Shown one piece after another: positions 19,442-31,990 of a DNA stretch of 64,000 bases (its first letter is position 1; every line of letters starts with the position of its first letter). This stretch comes from UBA7672 sp963784415 (GTDB taxonomy: Bacteria; Pseudomonadota; Alphaproteobacteria; Caulobacterales; Hyphomonadaceae). The DNA lies in the NCBI GenBank assembly GCA_963784415.1, contig CAWARK010000006.1:301246-365245 (forward strand). Direction: 5' to 3'. The notes under the pieces were generated by a model. It did no database searches. It saw nothing but the letters and a program-made list of their open reading frames with translations, and had not been told where the DNA came from. A program made the position numbers and the translations under genes.

Positions 19442-22400
19442 CTACTCCGCCGCCTGCATCCGCGGCGCCGGTCCGGCATTCCACTTCGCCATCAGCACAG
19501 CCAGTTTCTTCTCCGCGACGTCGACAGCCTTCTCCTTCACATGGCCGTAGCCACGGATCTCGTCGGGGATCGTCGCGATCTCCACCGCAAGTGCATGGTT
19601 CTCTGCCGTAAGACCAGCGGACAGCTTTTCGAGCCGCGCGAGATATTCATCGCGCAGCCGCTGCTCCATCTTCCGCTCTTCGGTCTTGCCGAAGATGTCG
19701 AACGCGCCGCCGCGAAGGCCCTTCAGATTCTTGAGGATCTTGAAGCCCATCATCATCCATGGGCCAAACGACTTCTTGGTCAGCTCGCCCTTGTGGTTTT
19801 TCTTCGAGATCATCGGCGGCGCCAGCAGGAAGGTGAGCTTCGTGCCCTTGCCGAACGTATCCTCGAGCGCCTGCTTGTATTCCGGACGCGTATAGAGCCG
19901 CGCGACCTCATACTCGTCCTTGTAAGCCATCAGCTTGGCGAGATAGGTCGCCGCCGCCGTCGTCAGCTTGTCGCCAAGGCCGAGATTGCTTTCCGCTGCC
20001 CGCACACGCGCAATGCGCGCCTCGTACATGTCGGCATAGGCGTCGTGCTGATAAGCTTTCAGCATCTCGGTCCGGCGCGCGATCAGCTCGTCCAGCTTCA
20101 GCGGCTCGATCTCCGGTCGCTTCGGGGCCGCCGCCTGCACCTGATCAGGGTTCACAGCTGCAATACGACCGAGGTCGAACGCCGCTGCATTCTCCTTCAC
20201 CTTGACCTTGTTGAGCCTGTTCGCCTCATAGATCGCCGTATCCGAAATCGGGATCAGGCCATTCTGATACGCCATGCCAAGCATGATCATGTTGGTGTAG
20301 ATCGCATCGCCAAAATGATGCTCGGCCAGCGCTTCCGCATTGGTCGCCGCGAACGACTTCGCCCGCGCCCGCACGCGCGCCGTCAGCAGGTCCGGATCGA
20401 ACCGCACATTGCGGTTCTCGATGATCTCTTTCGTCGGTGTCACATCATGGTTCGCCACCACCGCCGTCCGCGCCTTGTCGAACATCACTAGCGCATCGCC
20501 CGACGACGCCACGACGAGATCGCACGCAATGATCACGTCGGCCGAAGCCGGCGGCGTCTTGCCCGCCTTGATGTCATCGGGATCGAGCGCGAAGCGCACG
20601 TGAGACAGCACCGGTCCGCCCTTCTGCGCGAGGCCGGTCATGTCCAGCGTCTGCGAAGCCTTGCCATCGACGTGCGCCGCCATGGCGAGCACGGCCGCAA
20701 CGGTCGTCACGCCCGTACCGCCCACGCCGGTGAACACCACGTTCCACGCCTCGTGAGTCAGCTGCGGCAATGTCGGTGTCGGCAAGCCCGACACATCGAA
20801 CGCCGCCGGCGTCCGCTCCGCATCCGACTTCCGGTCGCCGCCCGTCACTGTAACGAAGCTCGGGCAGAAGCCCTCGATGCACGAATAATCGGTGTTGCAG
20901 GTTGACTGGTTGATTTGCCGCTTGCGGCCGAACTCTGTCTCAACAGGCTCAACCGACAGGCAGTTCGATTTCACCGAGCAGTCGCCGCAGCCCTCGCAGA
21001 CGGACTGGTTGATGAACACGCGCTTGGTCGGCGCTTCCATCTTGCCGCGCTTGATGCGGCGGCGTTTCTCCGTCGCGCACACCTGGTCGTAGATCAGCAC
21101 CGAAACACCCGGCGTTTCGCGCAATTCGATCTGCACTTCTTCCAGCTTCTTGCGGTCAAAGATGCGCGTGCCTTCCGGCAGGTCGGACACAGACGCGTAA
21201 CGCGTCGGGTCATCCGCCACGATCACGATCGTCTTGACGCCTTCGGCTTCAACCTGCCGCGCGATCTGCGGCACCGTCTGGCCCGACTCCACCTGCTGAC
21301 CGCCTGTCATGGCGACGGCGTCATTGTAGAGGATCTTGTACGTCGCGTTGACCTTGCCCGAGATCGCCGCGCGAATGGCCAGCGAGCCTGAGTGCGAATA
21401 CGTGCCATCGCCCAGGTTCACAAACACATGGTTCTCATCGGTGAACGGCGACTGCCCGATCCACGGCGTGCCCTCGCCGCCCATCTGCGTGTGCATATCG
21501 GTCCGCCGCTCCGGCGTGAACGTCGCCATGTAGTGACAGCCGATCCCGGCCAGCGCGCGCGAGCCTTCCGGCAGCGTCGTCGACGTGTTGTGCGGACAGC
21601 CCGAGCAGAAGTGCGGCTTGCGCGTGTTGATCTGGTTCATGCCCGCAACAGCCTGCTGCGCGCCTTTCACCTTGGAGAAATACGCATCCGCCTTGGCCGT
21701 ATGCGGCCCAGCCGGCAGACGCCCCACCAGCGCCAGCGCGATATCGGCCGTCGACAGCGAAGCGATATCCGACAGCAGCGGCGCGCCATCGCGATCCCGC
21801 TTGCCCTCGACGATCGGACGCTCTGCATCCGGCAGGTGGTACAGCACGTCCTTCAGCTGCGGCTCGATGATCGCCCGCTTGTGCTCGATCACCAGCACGC
21901 GCTCGAAGCCACGGCAGAAATTGCGGATCGCGGTCGGCTCCAGCGGCCACGGCATCGCGACCTTGAAGATCGAGACGCCGAGGTCGGCCGCCATCTCCGG
22001 CCGACAGCCCCATCGCGCCCAGCGCTTCATAGACATCGCGCGCAGCCTGACCCGCGACGATCACGCCCAGCTTCTTCTGCTTGCTCGTCAGCAGCGCCTT
22101 GTCGAGACCGTTGGCCCGCACGAATGCCTGCGCCGCCGGTATCTTCAGCGTCCGCAGCCGTGCTTCCTTGCCCAGCGGCGTGTCGCCCATGCGCGGACCA
22201 AGCCCGCCTTCGGGAATGACAAAGTCCGTCGGCCGCACCGTGTGATAGCGCTGCAGCCCCACCTCAACGACAGCCCCCGAATCCATCGTGTCCGCGAGGC
22301 AGATCATCGAGACCCACAGCCCCGAATACCGCGACATCTCCCAGCCGATCATGCCGTAGTCGAGCACTTCCTGGATCGACGCCGGCGCCAGCACCGGCAT

Positions 22401-22916
22401 CTCCGCGTCGATCATCGCAAACTCGGACTGCGAGGCCAGCGTCGACGACTTCGAGTTCGGATCGTCCCCGCACAGCGCCAGCACGCCGCCCTTGGGGTCC
22501 GTCCCCGCCATGTTGGCATGCTTGAACACATCGCCCGTGCGATCGACGCCCGGCGCCTTGCCGTACCAGATGCCGAACACGCCATCGAACTTCGCGCCCG
22601 GGAACAGGTGCGTCTGCTGCGAGCCCCACACCGCCGACGCGCCGAGATCCTCGTTCAGCCCTTCCCACAACTTCACGTCGTGAGCCGTCATCAGCTTGTC
22701 GACGGCCCGGATCTGCTGGTCGTATCCGCCCAGCGGCGAGCCGCGATAGCCTGAAATGAACCCCGCCGTATTGAGGCCCAATTTGCGGTCGAGTCTCTTC
22801 CGGTCCAGCGGCAGGCGCACCAGCGCCTGGATGCCGGTCATGAAGGCGCGCCCCCCCTCGAGAAGGTATTTGTCGTCGAGGGAGATTCCACCTGATACAG
22901 GGCTACCGTGCTTCAA
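19442..22916 (-). pseudogene. Indolepyruvate ferredoxin oxidoreductase, single-chain (about 1157 aa), one-base insertion
   Basis: Thiamine-diphosphate and iron-sulfur enzyme that oxidatively decarboxylates aryl pyruvates to aryl-acyl-CoA. Repaired domains: N-terminal pyrimidine-binding part (SLDDKYLLEGGRAFMTGIQALVRLP, NTAGFISGYRGSPLGGYD), TPP domain (CSGCPHNTST ... NLGDGTYSHSGSLAIRAA), a cysteine-rich ferredoxin-like segment at about residues 640-690 (VCEGCGDCSVKSNC, CNTDYSCIEGFCPS), and the gamma domain (FTGVGGTGVTTVAAVLAM). An extra G near 22001 shifts the frame between GAMGLS and PEMAADLGVS. Start is TTG 22916 with GGAGG eight bases upstream. It is divergent from an Lrp-family gene. The length is usual for the fused proteobacterial form. 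Confidence 0.88.
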
Positions 22917-22951
22917 GTCGTGCGCCTCCGGGCGGGTCTATATATGGCCAC

Positions 22952-22989
22952 GGCAAATATATTGCTCAATATCGCAGGAAGTATTTGCC
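22952..22989. promoter_or_regulatory. Long inverted repeat in the oxidoreductase / Lrp divergent promoter
   Basis: Arms GGCAAATA (22952-22959) and TATTTGCC (22982-22989) are exact complements, centred 30 bases apart. The intervening DNA is AT-rich and contains ATATTGCTCAATAT-like symmetry. It lies between the divergent starts at 22916 and 23057. Position and spacing suit binding of an Lrp-type octamer; the regulator is inferred from context. Confidence 0.55.
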
Positions 22990-23056
22990 ATTCGATGCGC
23001 GATCTGGCATCAGAGCGGCACGATCAATCTACAAACACGACCAAAGGCAGCAAAAA

Positions 23057-23557
23057 ATGGCCGTTGAACTCGACGCCATCGACGCAAAAATCCTCGACCT
23101 CATCCAGCGCGACGCGGCCCTCTCCGTGGCCGAGATCGCGGAGAAAGTCGGCCTGTCCTCCAGCCCCTGCTGGCGGCGCATCAAGCGCATGGAAGAACAG
23201 GGCATCATTGCGCGCCGCGTGACGCTACTCAACTACGACAAGCTCGGATTGAACTTCGAAGTCGTGGCCAACGTCAAACTCCAACTTCCCTCGCGCGAGA
23301 ATCTCGAGAAGTTTGAGCAAGCCGTGCGCAAATGGCCCGAGGTCATCGAGTGCATGACCGTCACCGGCGCCGTCGACTATGTGATGCGCATCGTCACCAC
23401 CGACATGCACGCCTACGACAATTTCCTGCGCGACAAGATCCTGGCCCTCGGCCTGGTGTCGGACATCCAGTCCCGCATCATCGTCAACGTCACCAAGCGC
23501 ACCACCGCCGCCCCGCTCGGCCTCATCTCCCCCTACGTCCCGACGCAGGACCGCTGA
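23057..23557 (+). CDS. Lrp/AsnC-family transcriptional regulator
   Basis: 166 aa. An N-terminal winged helix-turn-helix (LDAIDAKILDLIQRDAALSV ... GLSSSPCWRRIKRMEEQGII) precedes a RAM ligand-binding domain (VVANVKLQLPSRENLEKFEQ, CMTVTGAVDYVMRIVTTD). Such proteins sense amino acids. Its divergent partner is the indolepyruvate oxidoreductase, so it probably controls aromatic or branched amino-acid catabolism. ATG 23057 starts directly at the HTH region; the frame is open upstream but lies within the AT-rich promoter. Confidence 0.93.
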   Translation: MAVELDAIDAKILDLIQRDAALSVAEIAEKVGLSSSPCWRRIKRMEEQGIIARRVTLLNYDKLGLNFEVVANVKLQLPSRENLEKFEQAVRKWPEVIECMTVTGAVDYVMRIVTTDMHAYDNFLRDKILALGLVSDIQSRIIVNVTKRTTAAPLGLISPYVPTQDR

Positions 23558-23585
23558 TCCAGCGGCCTGCGAAGGAATCGTTGGC

Positions 23586-23801
23586 TTACTGCCAGATCGG
23601 TTTTCCGAGATTGACCTGATCGCTGGTCGTCAGGACGCCCACCGCGGCGCCAACCACGGCCCCGCCCAGAATGCCGACACCGCCGCCGACAGCGCCGACG
23701 GTGGCGCCAAGCGCAGCGCCCGAAAGTCCACGATCGCCGGTCGTCGTGCCGCACGCGCCAAGCAACAACAGCGCCGTAATTCCGACTGCAATACGTTTCA
23801 T
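23586..23801 (-). CDS. Small glycine-zipper lipoprotein
   Basis: 71 aa. The lipobox LLLLGAC is followed by a glycine-zipper stretch (ALGATVGAVGGGVGILGGAV) of the type that inserts in or packs against the outer membrane, and a short polar tail. It resembles in plan the two tandem lipoproteins at 29945 and 30259. Function is unknown. Confidence 0.75.
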   Translation of the reverse strand: MKRIAVGITALLLLGACGTTTGDRGLSGAALGATVGAVGGGVGILGGAVVGAAVGVLTTSDQVNLGKPIWQ

Positions 23802-23992
23802 GTGAAGTCCTCACGTGGCTAGTCCACGCAACGCAAACCGGCCCCTTGCGGATTGGTTCCAACACGATTGCGCCACGTTCCCGGCAGCATCAGTTCACCA
23901 CAGACGTATCGGGCTCTGGCGTCCCTGTTAGCTGGACTTGTGAGCTAGACTTCCCCAACGATCCCCGCGCGATTCCAGAACGGACCCAACCC

Positions 23993-24454
23993 ATGCGCCT
24001 CCTCGGCAACATCATCTGGCACATCCCGTTCCTGGGCTTCCTCTCCGCGCTCTACATGTTCTTCCTCGGAGCGTTCTTCACGCTGACCATTGTCGGCGCC
24101 CCGCTCGGCGCAGGCCTGTTCGAACTCGGCCGCTTCTACCTCGCGCCCTTCGGCAACCGCCTCATCGACGCTAGCGACCTCGGCACGCCGCTCAGCCAGA
24201 ATCCCATCTGGGTCGTGTGGGGCTGGTTCATCACCCTGCTCTGGCTGCCCTTCGGCCTCATCGCCTGCTTCTTCCTCGTCTTCCAGGCGCTGGGACTCTG
24301 CCTCACCATCATCGGCATCCCCGCCGGCATAGCGATCTTCCGCTCGCTCGAGACCATCCTCAACCCCGTCGGCAAGACCGTCATCTCCGCCGACCTCAAA
24401 CAGGAACTCGCCCGCCGCTACGTCGAACGCCAAGCCGACCGCTACCGCCGTTAA
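23993..24454 (+). CDS. YccF (DUF307) inner-membrane protein
   Basis: 153 aa. The YccF pattern is seen: short N-terminus RLLGNIIWHIPFLGFLSA, helices at about 10-45, 75-100 and 100-120, and ICIIGIPAG-like LTIIGIPAGIAIF, followed by a cytoplasmic tail (ADLKQELARRYVERQADRYRR). Role unknown. ATG 23993 begins the family; the frame extends upstream without support. Confidence 0.85.
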   Translation: MRLLGNIIWHIPFLGFLSALYMFFLGAFFTLTIVGAPLGAGLFELGRFYLAPFGNRLIDASDLGTPLSQNPIWVVWGWFITLLWLPFGLIACFFLVFQALGLCLTIIGIPAGIAIFRSLETILNPVGKTVISADLKQELARRYVERQADRYRR

Positions 24455-24579
24455 GCCTTTCGGCAAAACATCTTTTGTTGGAGGCCAACTACAGGCCTGT
24501 CACAAAACCCAACGTGCGGCGCACATAAAGGCTCACGTCGCTTGCCGTCCGAGCGGCTTGCTCCATCACGTCGACAACC

Positions 24580-24672
24580 GCCCTAATCCGCCGGCCCCAT
24601 GACGTTCTCGACGCCGATCCCGATCTCCACATCGCGCAGCTTCTTGACCTCGCCGCGCAAGCGCGGCGGTCG
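24580..24672. repeat. Diverged second copy of the uvrB 3' end
   Basis: These 93 bases match the last codons, stop and following sequence of uvrB (25181-25273) at roughly nine positions in ten, ending with the same MGPAD-stop. Differences fall partly at third codon positions, so this is a related allele and not a recent copy. It lies directly downstream of the 24677-25090 gene. Confidence 0.8.
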
Positions 24673-24676
24673 CGCC

Positions 24677-25090
24677 TCACCCCACCTTGTCCGCCACAGG
24701 CTCGCGCATCCGCTCGATGATCGCGCTCACGGTCGCACGCGAGAAATACTCGTCGCCTAGCGCCAGGATGAGCGGCTCTGCGCTGCACGGCGCGGTCGTC
24801 CACCACTCGCCCGCATAGGCCAGCCGCGCATGACGCGCGGCGATCTCTCGCGCCACCAGCAGGTCGTTATACTGGCCCGTGACATAGTCGGCGTGGCAAC
24901 GCCGGCCCATCTGCTCCAGACGTTCGCGCGCTACCTCGGTCCTGATCTCGCGAAGCAGAAGGCCGGTGGATTTCCTGTACGCGTCGAGCAGGCCAGACCC
25001 GCGCGCGATCGTCTTCACTTCGTGTGCGAACAGAGCCGCATGATCGGTGACGACTTGCGAATTACGCTTGCGCCGCGTTCGCTGAACCAT
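24677..25090 (-). CDS. Hypothetical basic/helical protein, 137 aa
   Basis: A strong ribosome site (GGAGG five bases before ATG 25090) supports translation. The N-terminus is very basic (MVQRTRRKRNSQVV); the rest is helical with TEVARERLEQMGRRC and CHADYVTGQYNDLLVAREIA. No domain is recognised. It sits alone between two copies of the uvrB 3' end, so it is probably cargo of a small inserted or recombined segment. Confidence 0.65.
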   Translation of the reverse strand: MVQRTRRKRNSQVVTDHAALFAHEVKTIARGSGLLDAYRKSTGLLLREIRTEVARERLEQMGRRCHADYVTGQYNDLLVAREIAARHARLAYAGEWWTTAPCSAEPLILALGDEYFSRATVSAIIERMREPVADKVG

Positions 25091-25183
25091 GCGCTCCTCC
25101 CGTTGTAGGCGGGAAAACGCATATCAGCACAAAACAAGAACATCTAGAGTGGTCAGAATCCACCCACAGGGAGCTGACGCGCC

Positions 25184-27475
<2,292 letters not shown>

Positions 27476-27548
27476 GACGGCAATATGGGCGGTTCGGCAT
27501 GGGTTCGCCAGAGCCCGGAAACGGGCTGCTGACAGGCCCTGGCAACAG

Positions 27549-29762
27549 CTACTGCTCGAATTTCACAGAAACGCCCCATGTCGCCGGTTGTGAGCGGAAG
27601 GTGTCATAGCCGATGAAGCCATAGCCGGAGAGCGCGTAGTCCTCGTCCGTCAGGTTCCGCCCCCACAGAGCCACTTCCGTTCCGTCCGCGAGCACCAGAC
27701 TGGCCGTCGCATCGACCAATGTGATCGGTCCCTGCCGCCTGTCCGCCCGGCCTTCCGGGTCGAGGTAATAAGCGCTCTGATGCTTGGCGAAGACTTCCAG
27801 CCTCGCACGCATGTCGCCGCCTAATTCCCACGTCTGTTTCACGCCCAACGTCGCAGACAGATCAGAGGCGAACGGCAAGGGCTTGCCATCAAACGTCGCC
27901 GCGTTGGCGGACCCATCCGCCCCCTGCTCGATCTTCGTGTCCAGCGCGACCACGCCAGCACTGATGTCGAGCCCCTCGAGCGGCCGCCAGATCGCAGACA
28001 CCTCAGCGCCGTCCACCTTCGCAACATCGAGGTTCGCCAGCGAGTTCGATGTGATTGATCCGCCGCCGGGCAATGGAAAGGCGACAAAGATGCGCGCCTG
28101 TGGGTCGTGATAGTCCTGATGAAACACCGCCGCCTCTACGCGCAGCGCGTCACCTATACCGCCCTTGAAGCCGATCTCGTACGCATCCACCGTCTCTGCG
28201 CGGAACAGGCCCTCGTCCTGATAGTGCGTGACGTTGTTGGCGACCTCGCCGTTGAAGCCGCCACTCTTGTAGCCGCCGCCGTAGGATGCGTAGATCATCG
28301 CGTCATCGCTGAAACGATGTTTGAGGGCCGCTGTCCCGGTGAAGTGATCCTCGTCAATCCTGTTGCCGCCCGTGGCGAGACCCAGCCCGCCGCGATTGTT
28401 CAGCGCACGTACGCCATCGGCATAGATATGCTGGCCAAACCCGTTGCCATCGATCCGCTCGAACGTCTCGCGTCCGCCCAGCGTCAGCGTCGTCGCAGCG
28501 TCGAGATCGAAATCCACCGTGCCGTAAATCGCGCCCATGCGCCGCGTCTGTTCGATATGCGTCAACAGAGACACGGCCGGCGCGGTCGAGGCCGGCGTCG
28601 GTCCAACGCGCGCAGGCGCGCCCGGGTACTGGCATGTACCCGCGAGAGAGGCCGCGTTCAGCTCGCCACACCAGATCAGATAATCCTGGCCGAAGTCATC
28701 GCTCGCCAGCGAGAGACCGAGCAGCGCATCGCCGCCCTGCCAACTGACGCGCCCATACAGCTCCTGACTCAACTGCACGTAGTCGCGATCATACGACAGG
28801 TTCGCGGTCGTCGCGGGCGTGCCATCGAAATCGAAACCGTAACGCTGGCGAAATCCTTCCACCGCACTCAGCGACGTGATGCGCCAGTCGCCCACGCGGG
28901 TGGTGTACTCTGCTGACAGTCCGTGGAAGTCGTTGTTCGTGTCCCGCACACCATCGGCGCCAACCGAGATCTGATGCTTGCCAAGCGCAAGCGCCGAATT
29001 CAGCGGCGCGGGGTTCACGCCATCATCGGCTTCCACATGCGCACGCAGCAGCAACTCGCCATTCCCGACGTCGAAGTCCAGCGCACCTCGCACGCCGTAC
29101 TCATCTCGCTCGCCGCCCGCCGCTGCCGGCCCGCCGACATTCTCCAGGGCCGCGTCCTGCTTCAGCATCCGGCCCGCGATACGACCACGGACGCCTTCCG
29201 CCAGACGCCCGCTGACGGCAGCCGATACATCCCACCGATCAAAGCGTCCGTAGGAAATCTCTGCATAGCTTGTCTGCTCATCCGTCGGCGTCGCGGTGAT
29301 GAAGTTGATCGAGCCGCTCGAGGCATTGCGTCCCTGAATTGTTCCCTGCGGACCTTTCAGGACTTCAACGCGCGCAAGATCGTAAGCCAACAAGCTCGCC
29401 TGCACATTGGTCGCGAGGAACACGCCGTCGACATGCACGGCTGCAGCGCCCGGCGTCAGCGCCTGGTGATCGACGGCGCCGACACCACGGATCTGGAAGA
29501 TGGTCTGCGACCCATTCGAGATTGCGACCTGCACGCCGGCGAGGCGATGCACGATGTCTTCGGCGCCATCGACGCCTTCGAGATCGTCGCCCGAGAGAAC
29601 GGAGATACTCTGCGGTAGCGTGTCTGCCGATTCAGCCTGCCGCGTTGCAGTGACCACGACGCGATCGCTATCCGGCTGTGTTTGCGCGAAAGCCGGCGCG
29701 GTGAATGCAATCACTGCTGCAAGGCCCCGCGGACAAAATCGCAGATCGGCTGAAGGCATCAT
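27549..29762 (-). CDS. TonB-dependent outer-membrane receptor
   Basis: About 737 aa. Signal peptide ending PAFAQ, TonB-box-like SDRVVVTATR, plug domain (LPQSISVLSGDDLEG ... VEVLKGPQGTIQGRNASSGSINFIT) and a 22-strand barrel ending VSVKFEQ. This is the type common in sphingomonads and Hyphomonadaceae for complex carbohydrate or siderophore uptake; no ligand can be assigned. Start choice: ATG 29762 or 29759 (GGAG just upstream), with a GTG at 29774 less likely. It stands alone between uvrB and the lipoprotein pair. Confidence 0.9.
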   Translation of the reverse strand: MMPSADLRFCPRGLAAVIAFTAPAFAQTQPDSDRVVVTATRQAESADTLPQSISVLSGDDLEGVDGAEDIVHRLAGVQVAISNGSQTIFQIRGVGAVDHQALTPGAAAVHVDGVFLATNVQASLLAYDLARVEVLKGPQGTIQGRNASSGSINFITATPTDEQTSYAEISYGRFDRWDVSAAVSGRLAEGVRGRIAGRMLKQDAALENVGGPAAAGGERDEYGVRGALDFDVGNGELLLRAHVEADDGVNPAPLNSALALGKHQISVGADGVRDTNNDFHGLSAEYTTRVGDWRITSLSAVEGFRQRYGFDFDGTPATTANLSYDRDYVQLSQELYGRVSWQGGDALLGLSLASDDFGQDYLIWCGELNAASLAGTCQYPGAPARVGPTPASTAPAVSLLTHIEQTRRMGAIYGTVDFDLDAATTLTLGGRETFERIDGNGFGQHIYADGVRALNNRGGLGLATGGNRIDEDHFTGTAALKHRFSDDAMIYASYGGGYKSGGFNGEVANNVTHYQDEGLFRAETVDAYEIGFKGGIGDALRVEAAVFHQDYHDPQARIFVAFPLPGGGSITSNSLANLDVAKVDGAEVSAIWRPLEGLDISAGVVALDTKIEQGADGSANAATFDGKPLPFASDLSATLGVKQTWELGGDMRARLEVFAKHQSAYYLDPEGRADRRQGPITLVDATASLVLADGTEVALWGRNLTDEDYALSGYGFIGYDTFRSQPATWGVSVKFEQ

Positions 29763-29944
29763 CGAACTCCACACAACAACGCGGGGTGCGCGTCGCGGCG
29801 GAGTGATAGGGGGATCGTCCGCACACGAATAGATGCGTGCGCGTCATCAAGCGCTATCGGGCGATCATCTTTTGTGGAGCGACGCCTTTCCGGACGCTGA
29901 CGCGCCCGGAAAGATCAACCTGCGCGCGAGTGAAAAGCGTGCGA

Positions 29945-30136
29945 CTAGTTCTTCTTGTCGGCTTCGTTGACCACAGCGCCCGCTACTGCGCCGACGACCG
30001 CGCCGACCGGACCGGCAACAATCAACCCCGTCGCAGCGCCCGTGGCCGCACGTTGCTCCATGTTGGTGCCGCATGCGGACAGCGTGACAGCGCCGAGCGC
30101 GAGCACGGACAGCACGATTGTAAATTGCTTCGTCAT
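29945..30136 (-). CDS. Small glycine-zipper lipoprotein (tandem paralog 1)
   Basis: 63 aa. Lipobox LSACGTNMEQRAATGAATG is nearly identical to paralog 2 at 30259, followed by a glycine zipper (GPVGAVVGAVAGAVV) and NEADKKN. The pair is a tandem duplication with the second half more conserved. Outer-membrane stress lipoproteins of this plan (OsmB-like) are known in Gram-negatives, but the function here is unassigned. Confidence 0.8.
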   Translation of the reverse strand: MTKQFTIVLSVLALGAVTLSACGTNMEQRAATGAATGLIVAGPVGAVVGAVAGAVVNEADKKN

Positions 30137-30195
30137 GACAGACCCCATTTGAGAGACGGCCATGTTAGCCGAAACAACCCTCATAACGCCAGTGA

Positions 30196-30216
30196 CCGGC
30201 CCCTGTTCAGGGCCGG
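30196..30216. terminator. GC-rich hairpin between the paralogous lipoprotein genes
   Basis: Stem CCGGCCC / GGGCCGG with a 7-base loop. There is no clear T-run, so it may be a terminator of the upstream gene or only an RNA-stability element. Confidence 0.4.
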
Positions 30217-30258
30217 CCGTCTGAGTAGCTGAAATTCCGGCAAGTTTCGGATTCAGGC

Positions 30259-30459
30259 CTACTTATTATCTTTGGCCTCGTCAGCCTCGTTCACGACCAC
30301 ACCTGCAGCGCCACCAACGGCGGCTCCGACCGGACCAGCAACCAGAAGGCCCGTTGCAGCGCCCGTTGCGGCGCGCTGTTCCATGTTCGTCCCGCAACCA
30401 GCGAGAACTGCGAGTCCGAGAAGGGCGACTGCGGGGGAGAGAAGGGCCAGGCGAGTCAT
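30259..30459 (-). CDS. Small glycine-zipper lipoprotein (tandem paralog 2)
   Basis: 66 aa. Signal LALLSPAVALLGLAVLAGC, then GTNMEQRAATGAATGLLVAG as in paralog 1, and a zipper GPVGAAVGGAAGVVVNEADE. GGAG lies seven bases before ATG 30459. It probably shares an origin with the 29945 gene; the 23586 protein has a similar plan but not the same sequence. Confidence 0.8.
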   Translation of the reverse strand: MTRLALLSPAVALLGLAVLAGCGTNMEQRAATGAATGLLVAGPVGAAVGGAAGVVVNEADEAKDNK

Positions 30460-30652
30460 CTGGGAGGCTCCGTTTACCGTAATTTTTGAAGGGCTCGCGT
30501 ACCAACGCGGGGTATCGCCCCCGGTTCCACCCCTTCCCAGGTGAGCCCGCCCCCGCCCCGCCACAGTTTCGCTAAACTTGACGACAGTTCTTGCGCCATG
30601 ACACTCGCAACCGGGGGAATGCTTCGGGCGAATACGGCGGGAGTTGATTTTC

Positions 30653-31990
30653 ATGTTCGCAAACCTGTTCAGGTCGGCACGAATCCGCCGCGCTGGCTTT
30701 GTCGCGCTTGCCGGGGCTCTCGTGGCGCTGCCGCTTGTCGCTGTGCCCCTCACCGCCAGCGCCCGGCAAGGGCCTGAATGGAATGCCTCGCTGAAGTGGG
30801 CCGACGGCCGTGAAGTGCAGTGGCGCACGACGCCGGCGCGTGGCTGCGATGGCGCCAACCTGGAGCTTCGCCTCGTCAACAATTCGCAGCTGTCCGGCAT
30901 GGCGACGCTGAAAGACATTACCCTCATCTGCACGCGCGGCTCGGCGCCATTCATCGCTCCCGATCGCGCGATCGGACAGATCGCCCCGGGCGGCGCCTAT
31001 GCGGCTTCTCCCATTGCCTGCGCCTGCGCCGAAAAGGGCGGCGTGAAGGACCTGCTCTCCGTCGGCATCGATATCGTGCGTCAGGGCCCGGGCGCCGAAA
31101 CACTCGCCAATGGCTGCACCTACACCGGCAACTTCGTCAGCGGCGAGCGTCACGGCAAGGGCACCTATGCCTGCCCGACCGGCTATATCTACGAAGGCAA
31201 CTACACGATGGGCCAGATCAACGGCCACGGCAGCGAGACCCTTCCCACCGGCGAACGCTATGAGGGCGACTTCATCAATGGCATCCGCCAGGGCCATGGC
31301 CGCATGATCTTCCCTGATGGATCGACGTACGAAGGCGCCTATGTCGCCGGCAAGCGCGAGGGCGTCGGCACGCAGACGTTCACCGACGGCTCAACCTATG
31401 TCGGCGAGTGGAAAAACGATCACCGCACCGGACAAGGCGCCTTCACTTTCGACCAGCAGCGCTGGGTCTATGATGGCGGCTGGGTCAACGACAAACGTCA
31501 GGGCGATGGCCGCCTCTCGCGCGTCGATGGCAGCTACGCCTATATCGGCCCGTTCGTGAACGACCAGCGCCAGGGCCAGGCCACCACCACGTTCGGCGAC
31601 GGCCGGGTCTTCCGCGGCGCGTTCGTCAACGACATGCAGCAGGGCGTCGGCGAACTCACCTTCAAGGACGGCCGCAAGATCACCGGCCAGTTCCGCGACC
31701 ACGTTCCCAATGGCCAGGCCGTCGAGGTATCGAACCAGGGCACGCTCAACGGTGTCTGGACCAACGGCTTGCTCAGCGGGATGGCCACCGTCACCTACGC
31801 CAACGGCGAACACTTCGAAGGCATGTACGCCAACGGCAAGCGCAACGGCAAAGGCGTCGACTTCCTGAAGGACGGCTCGAAGCTGGAATGCACGTGGGTC
31901 GACGACACACGCCAGCCGCTCTGCACCCGCGTCACGCCGGACGGAAAGCGCATCGAATACAAGACACCGCCGACAACGAAGCGGAACTAG
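30653..31990 (+). CDS. Secreted MORN-repeat protein
   Basis: 445 aa with a signal peptide (VALAGALVALPLVAVPLTASAR). A first domain of about 120 residues contains several cysteines (CACAEKGG). It is followed by about eleven MORN repeats of the pattern YEGxFxNGxRxGxG, from YTGNFVSGERHGKG to FEGMYANGKRNGKG. MORN repeats form a beta-hairpin ladder that binds membranes or partner proteins. ATG 30653 has GGGAG nine bases upstream. It is convergent with the S33 gene: the stop TAG shares CTAG with its neighbour's stop. Confidence 0.85.
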   Translation: MFANLFRSARIRRAGFVALAGALVALPLVAVPLTASARQGPEWNASLKWADGREVQWRTTPARGCDGANLELRLVNNSQLSGMATLKDITLICTRGSAPFIAPDRAIGQIAPGGAYAASPIACACAEKGGVKDLLSVGIDIVRQGPGAETLANGCTYTGNFVSGERHGKGTYACPTGYIYEGNYTMGQINGHGSETLPTGERYEGDFINGIRQGHGRMIFPDGSTYEGAYVAGKREGVGTQTFTDGSTYVGEWKNDHRTGQGAFTFDQQRWVYDGGWVNDKRQGDGRLSRVDGSYAYIGPFVNDQRQGQATTTFGDGRVFRGAFVNDMQQGVGELTFKDGRKITGQFRDHVPNGQAVEVSNQGTLNGVWTNGLLSGMATVTYANGEHFEGMYANGKRNGKGVDFLKDGSKLECTWVDDTRQPLCTRVTPDGKRIEYKTPPTTKRN

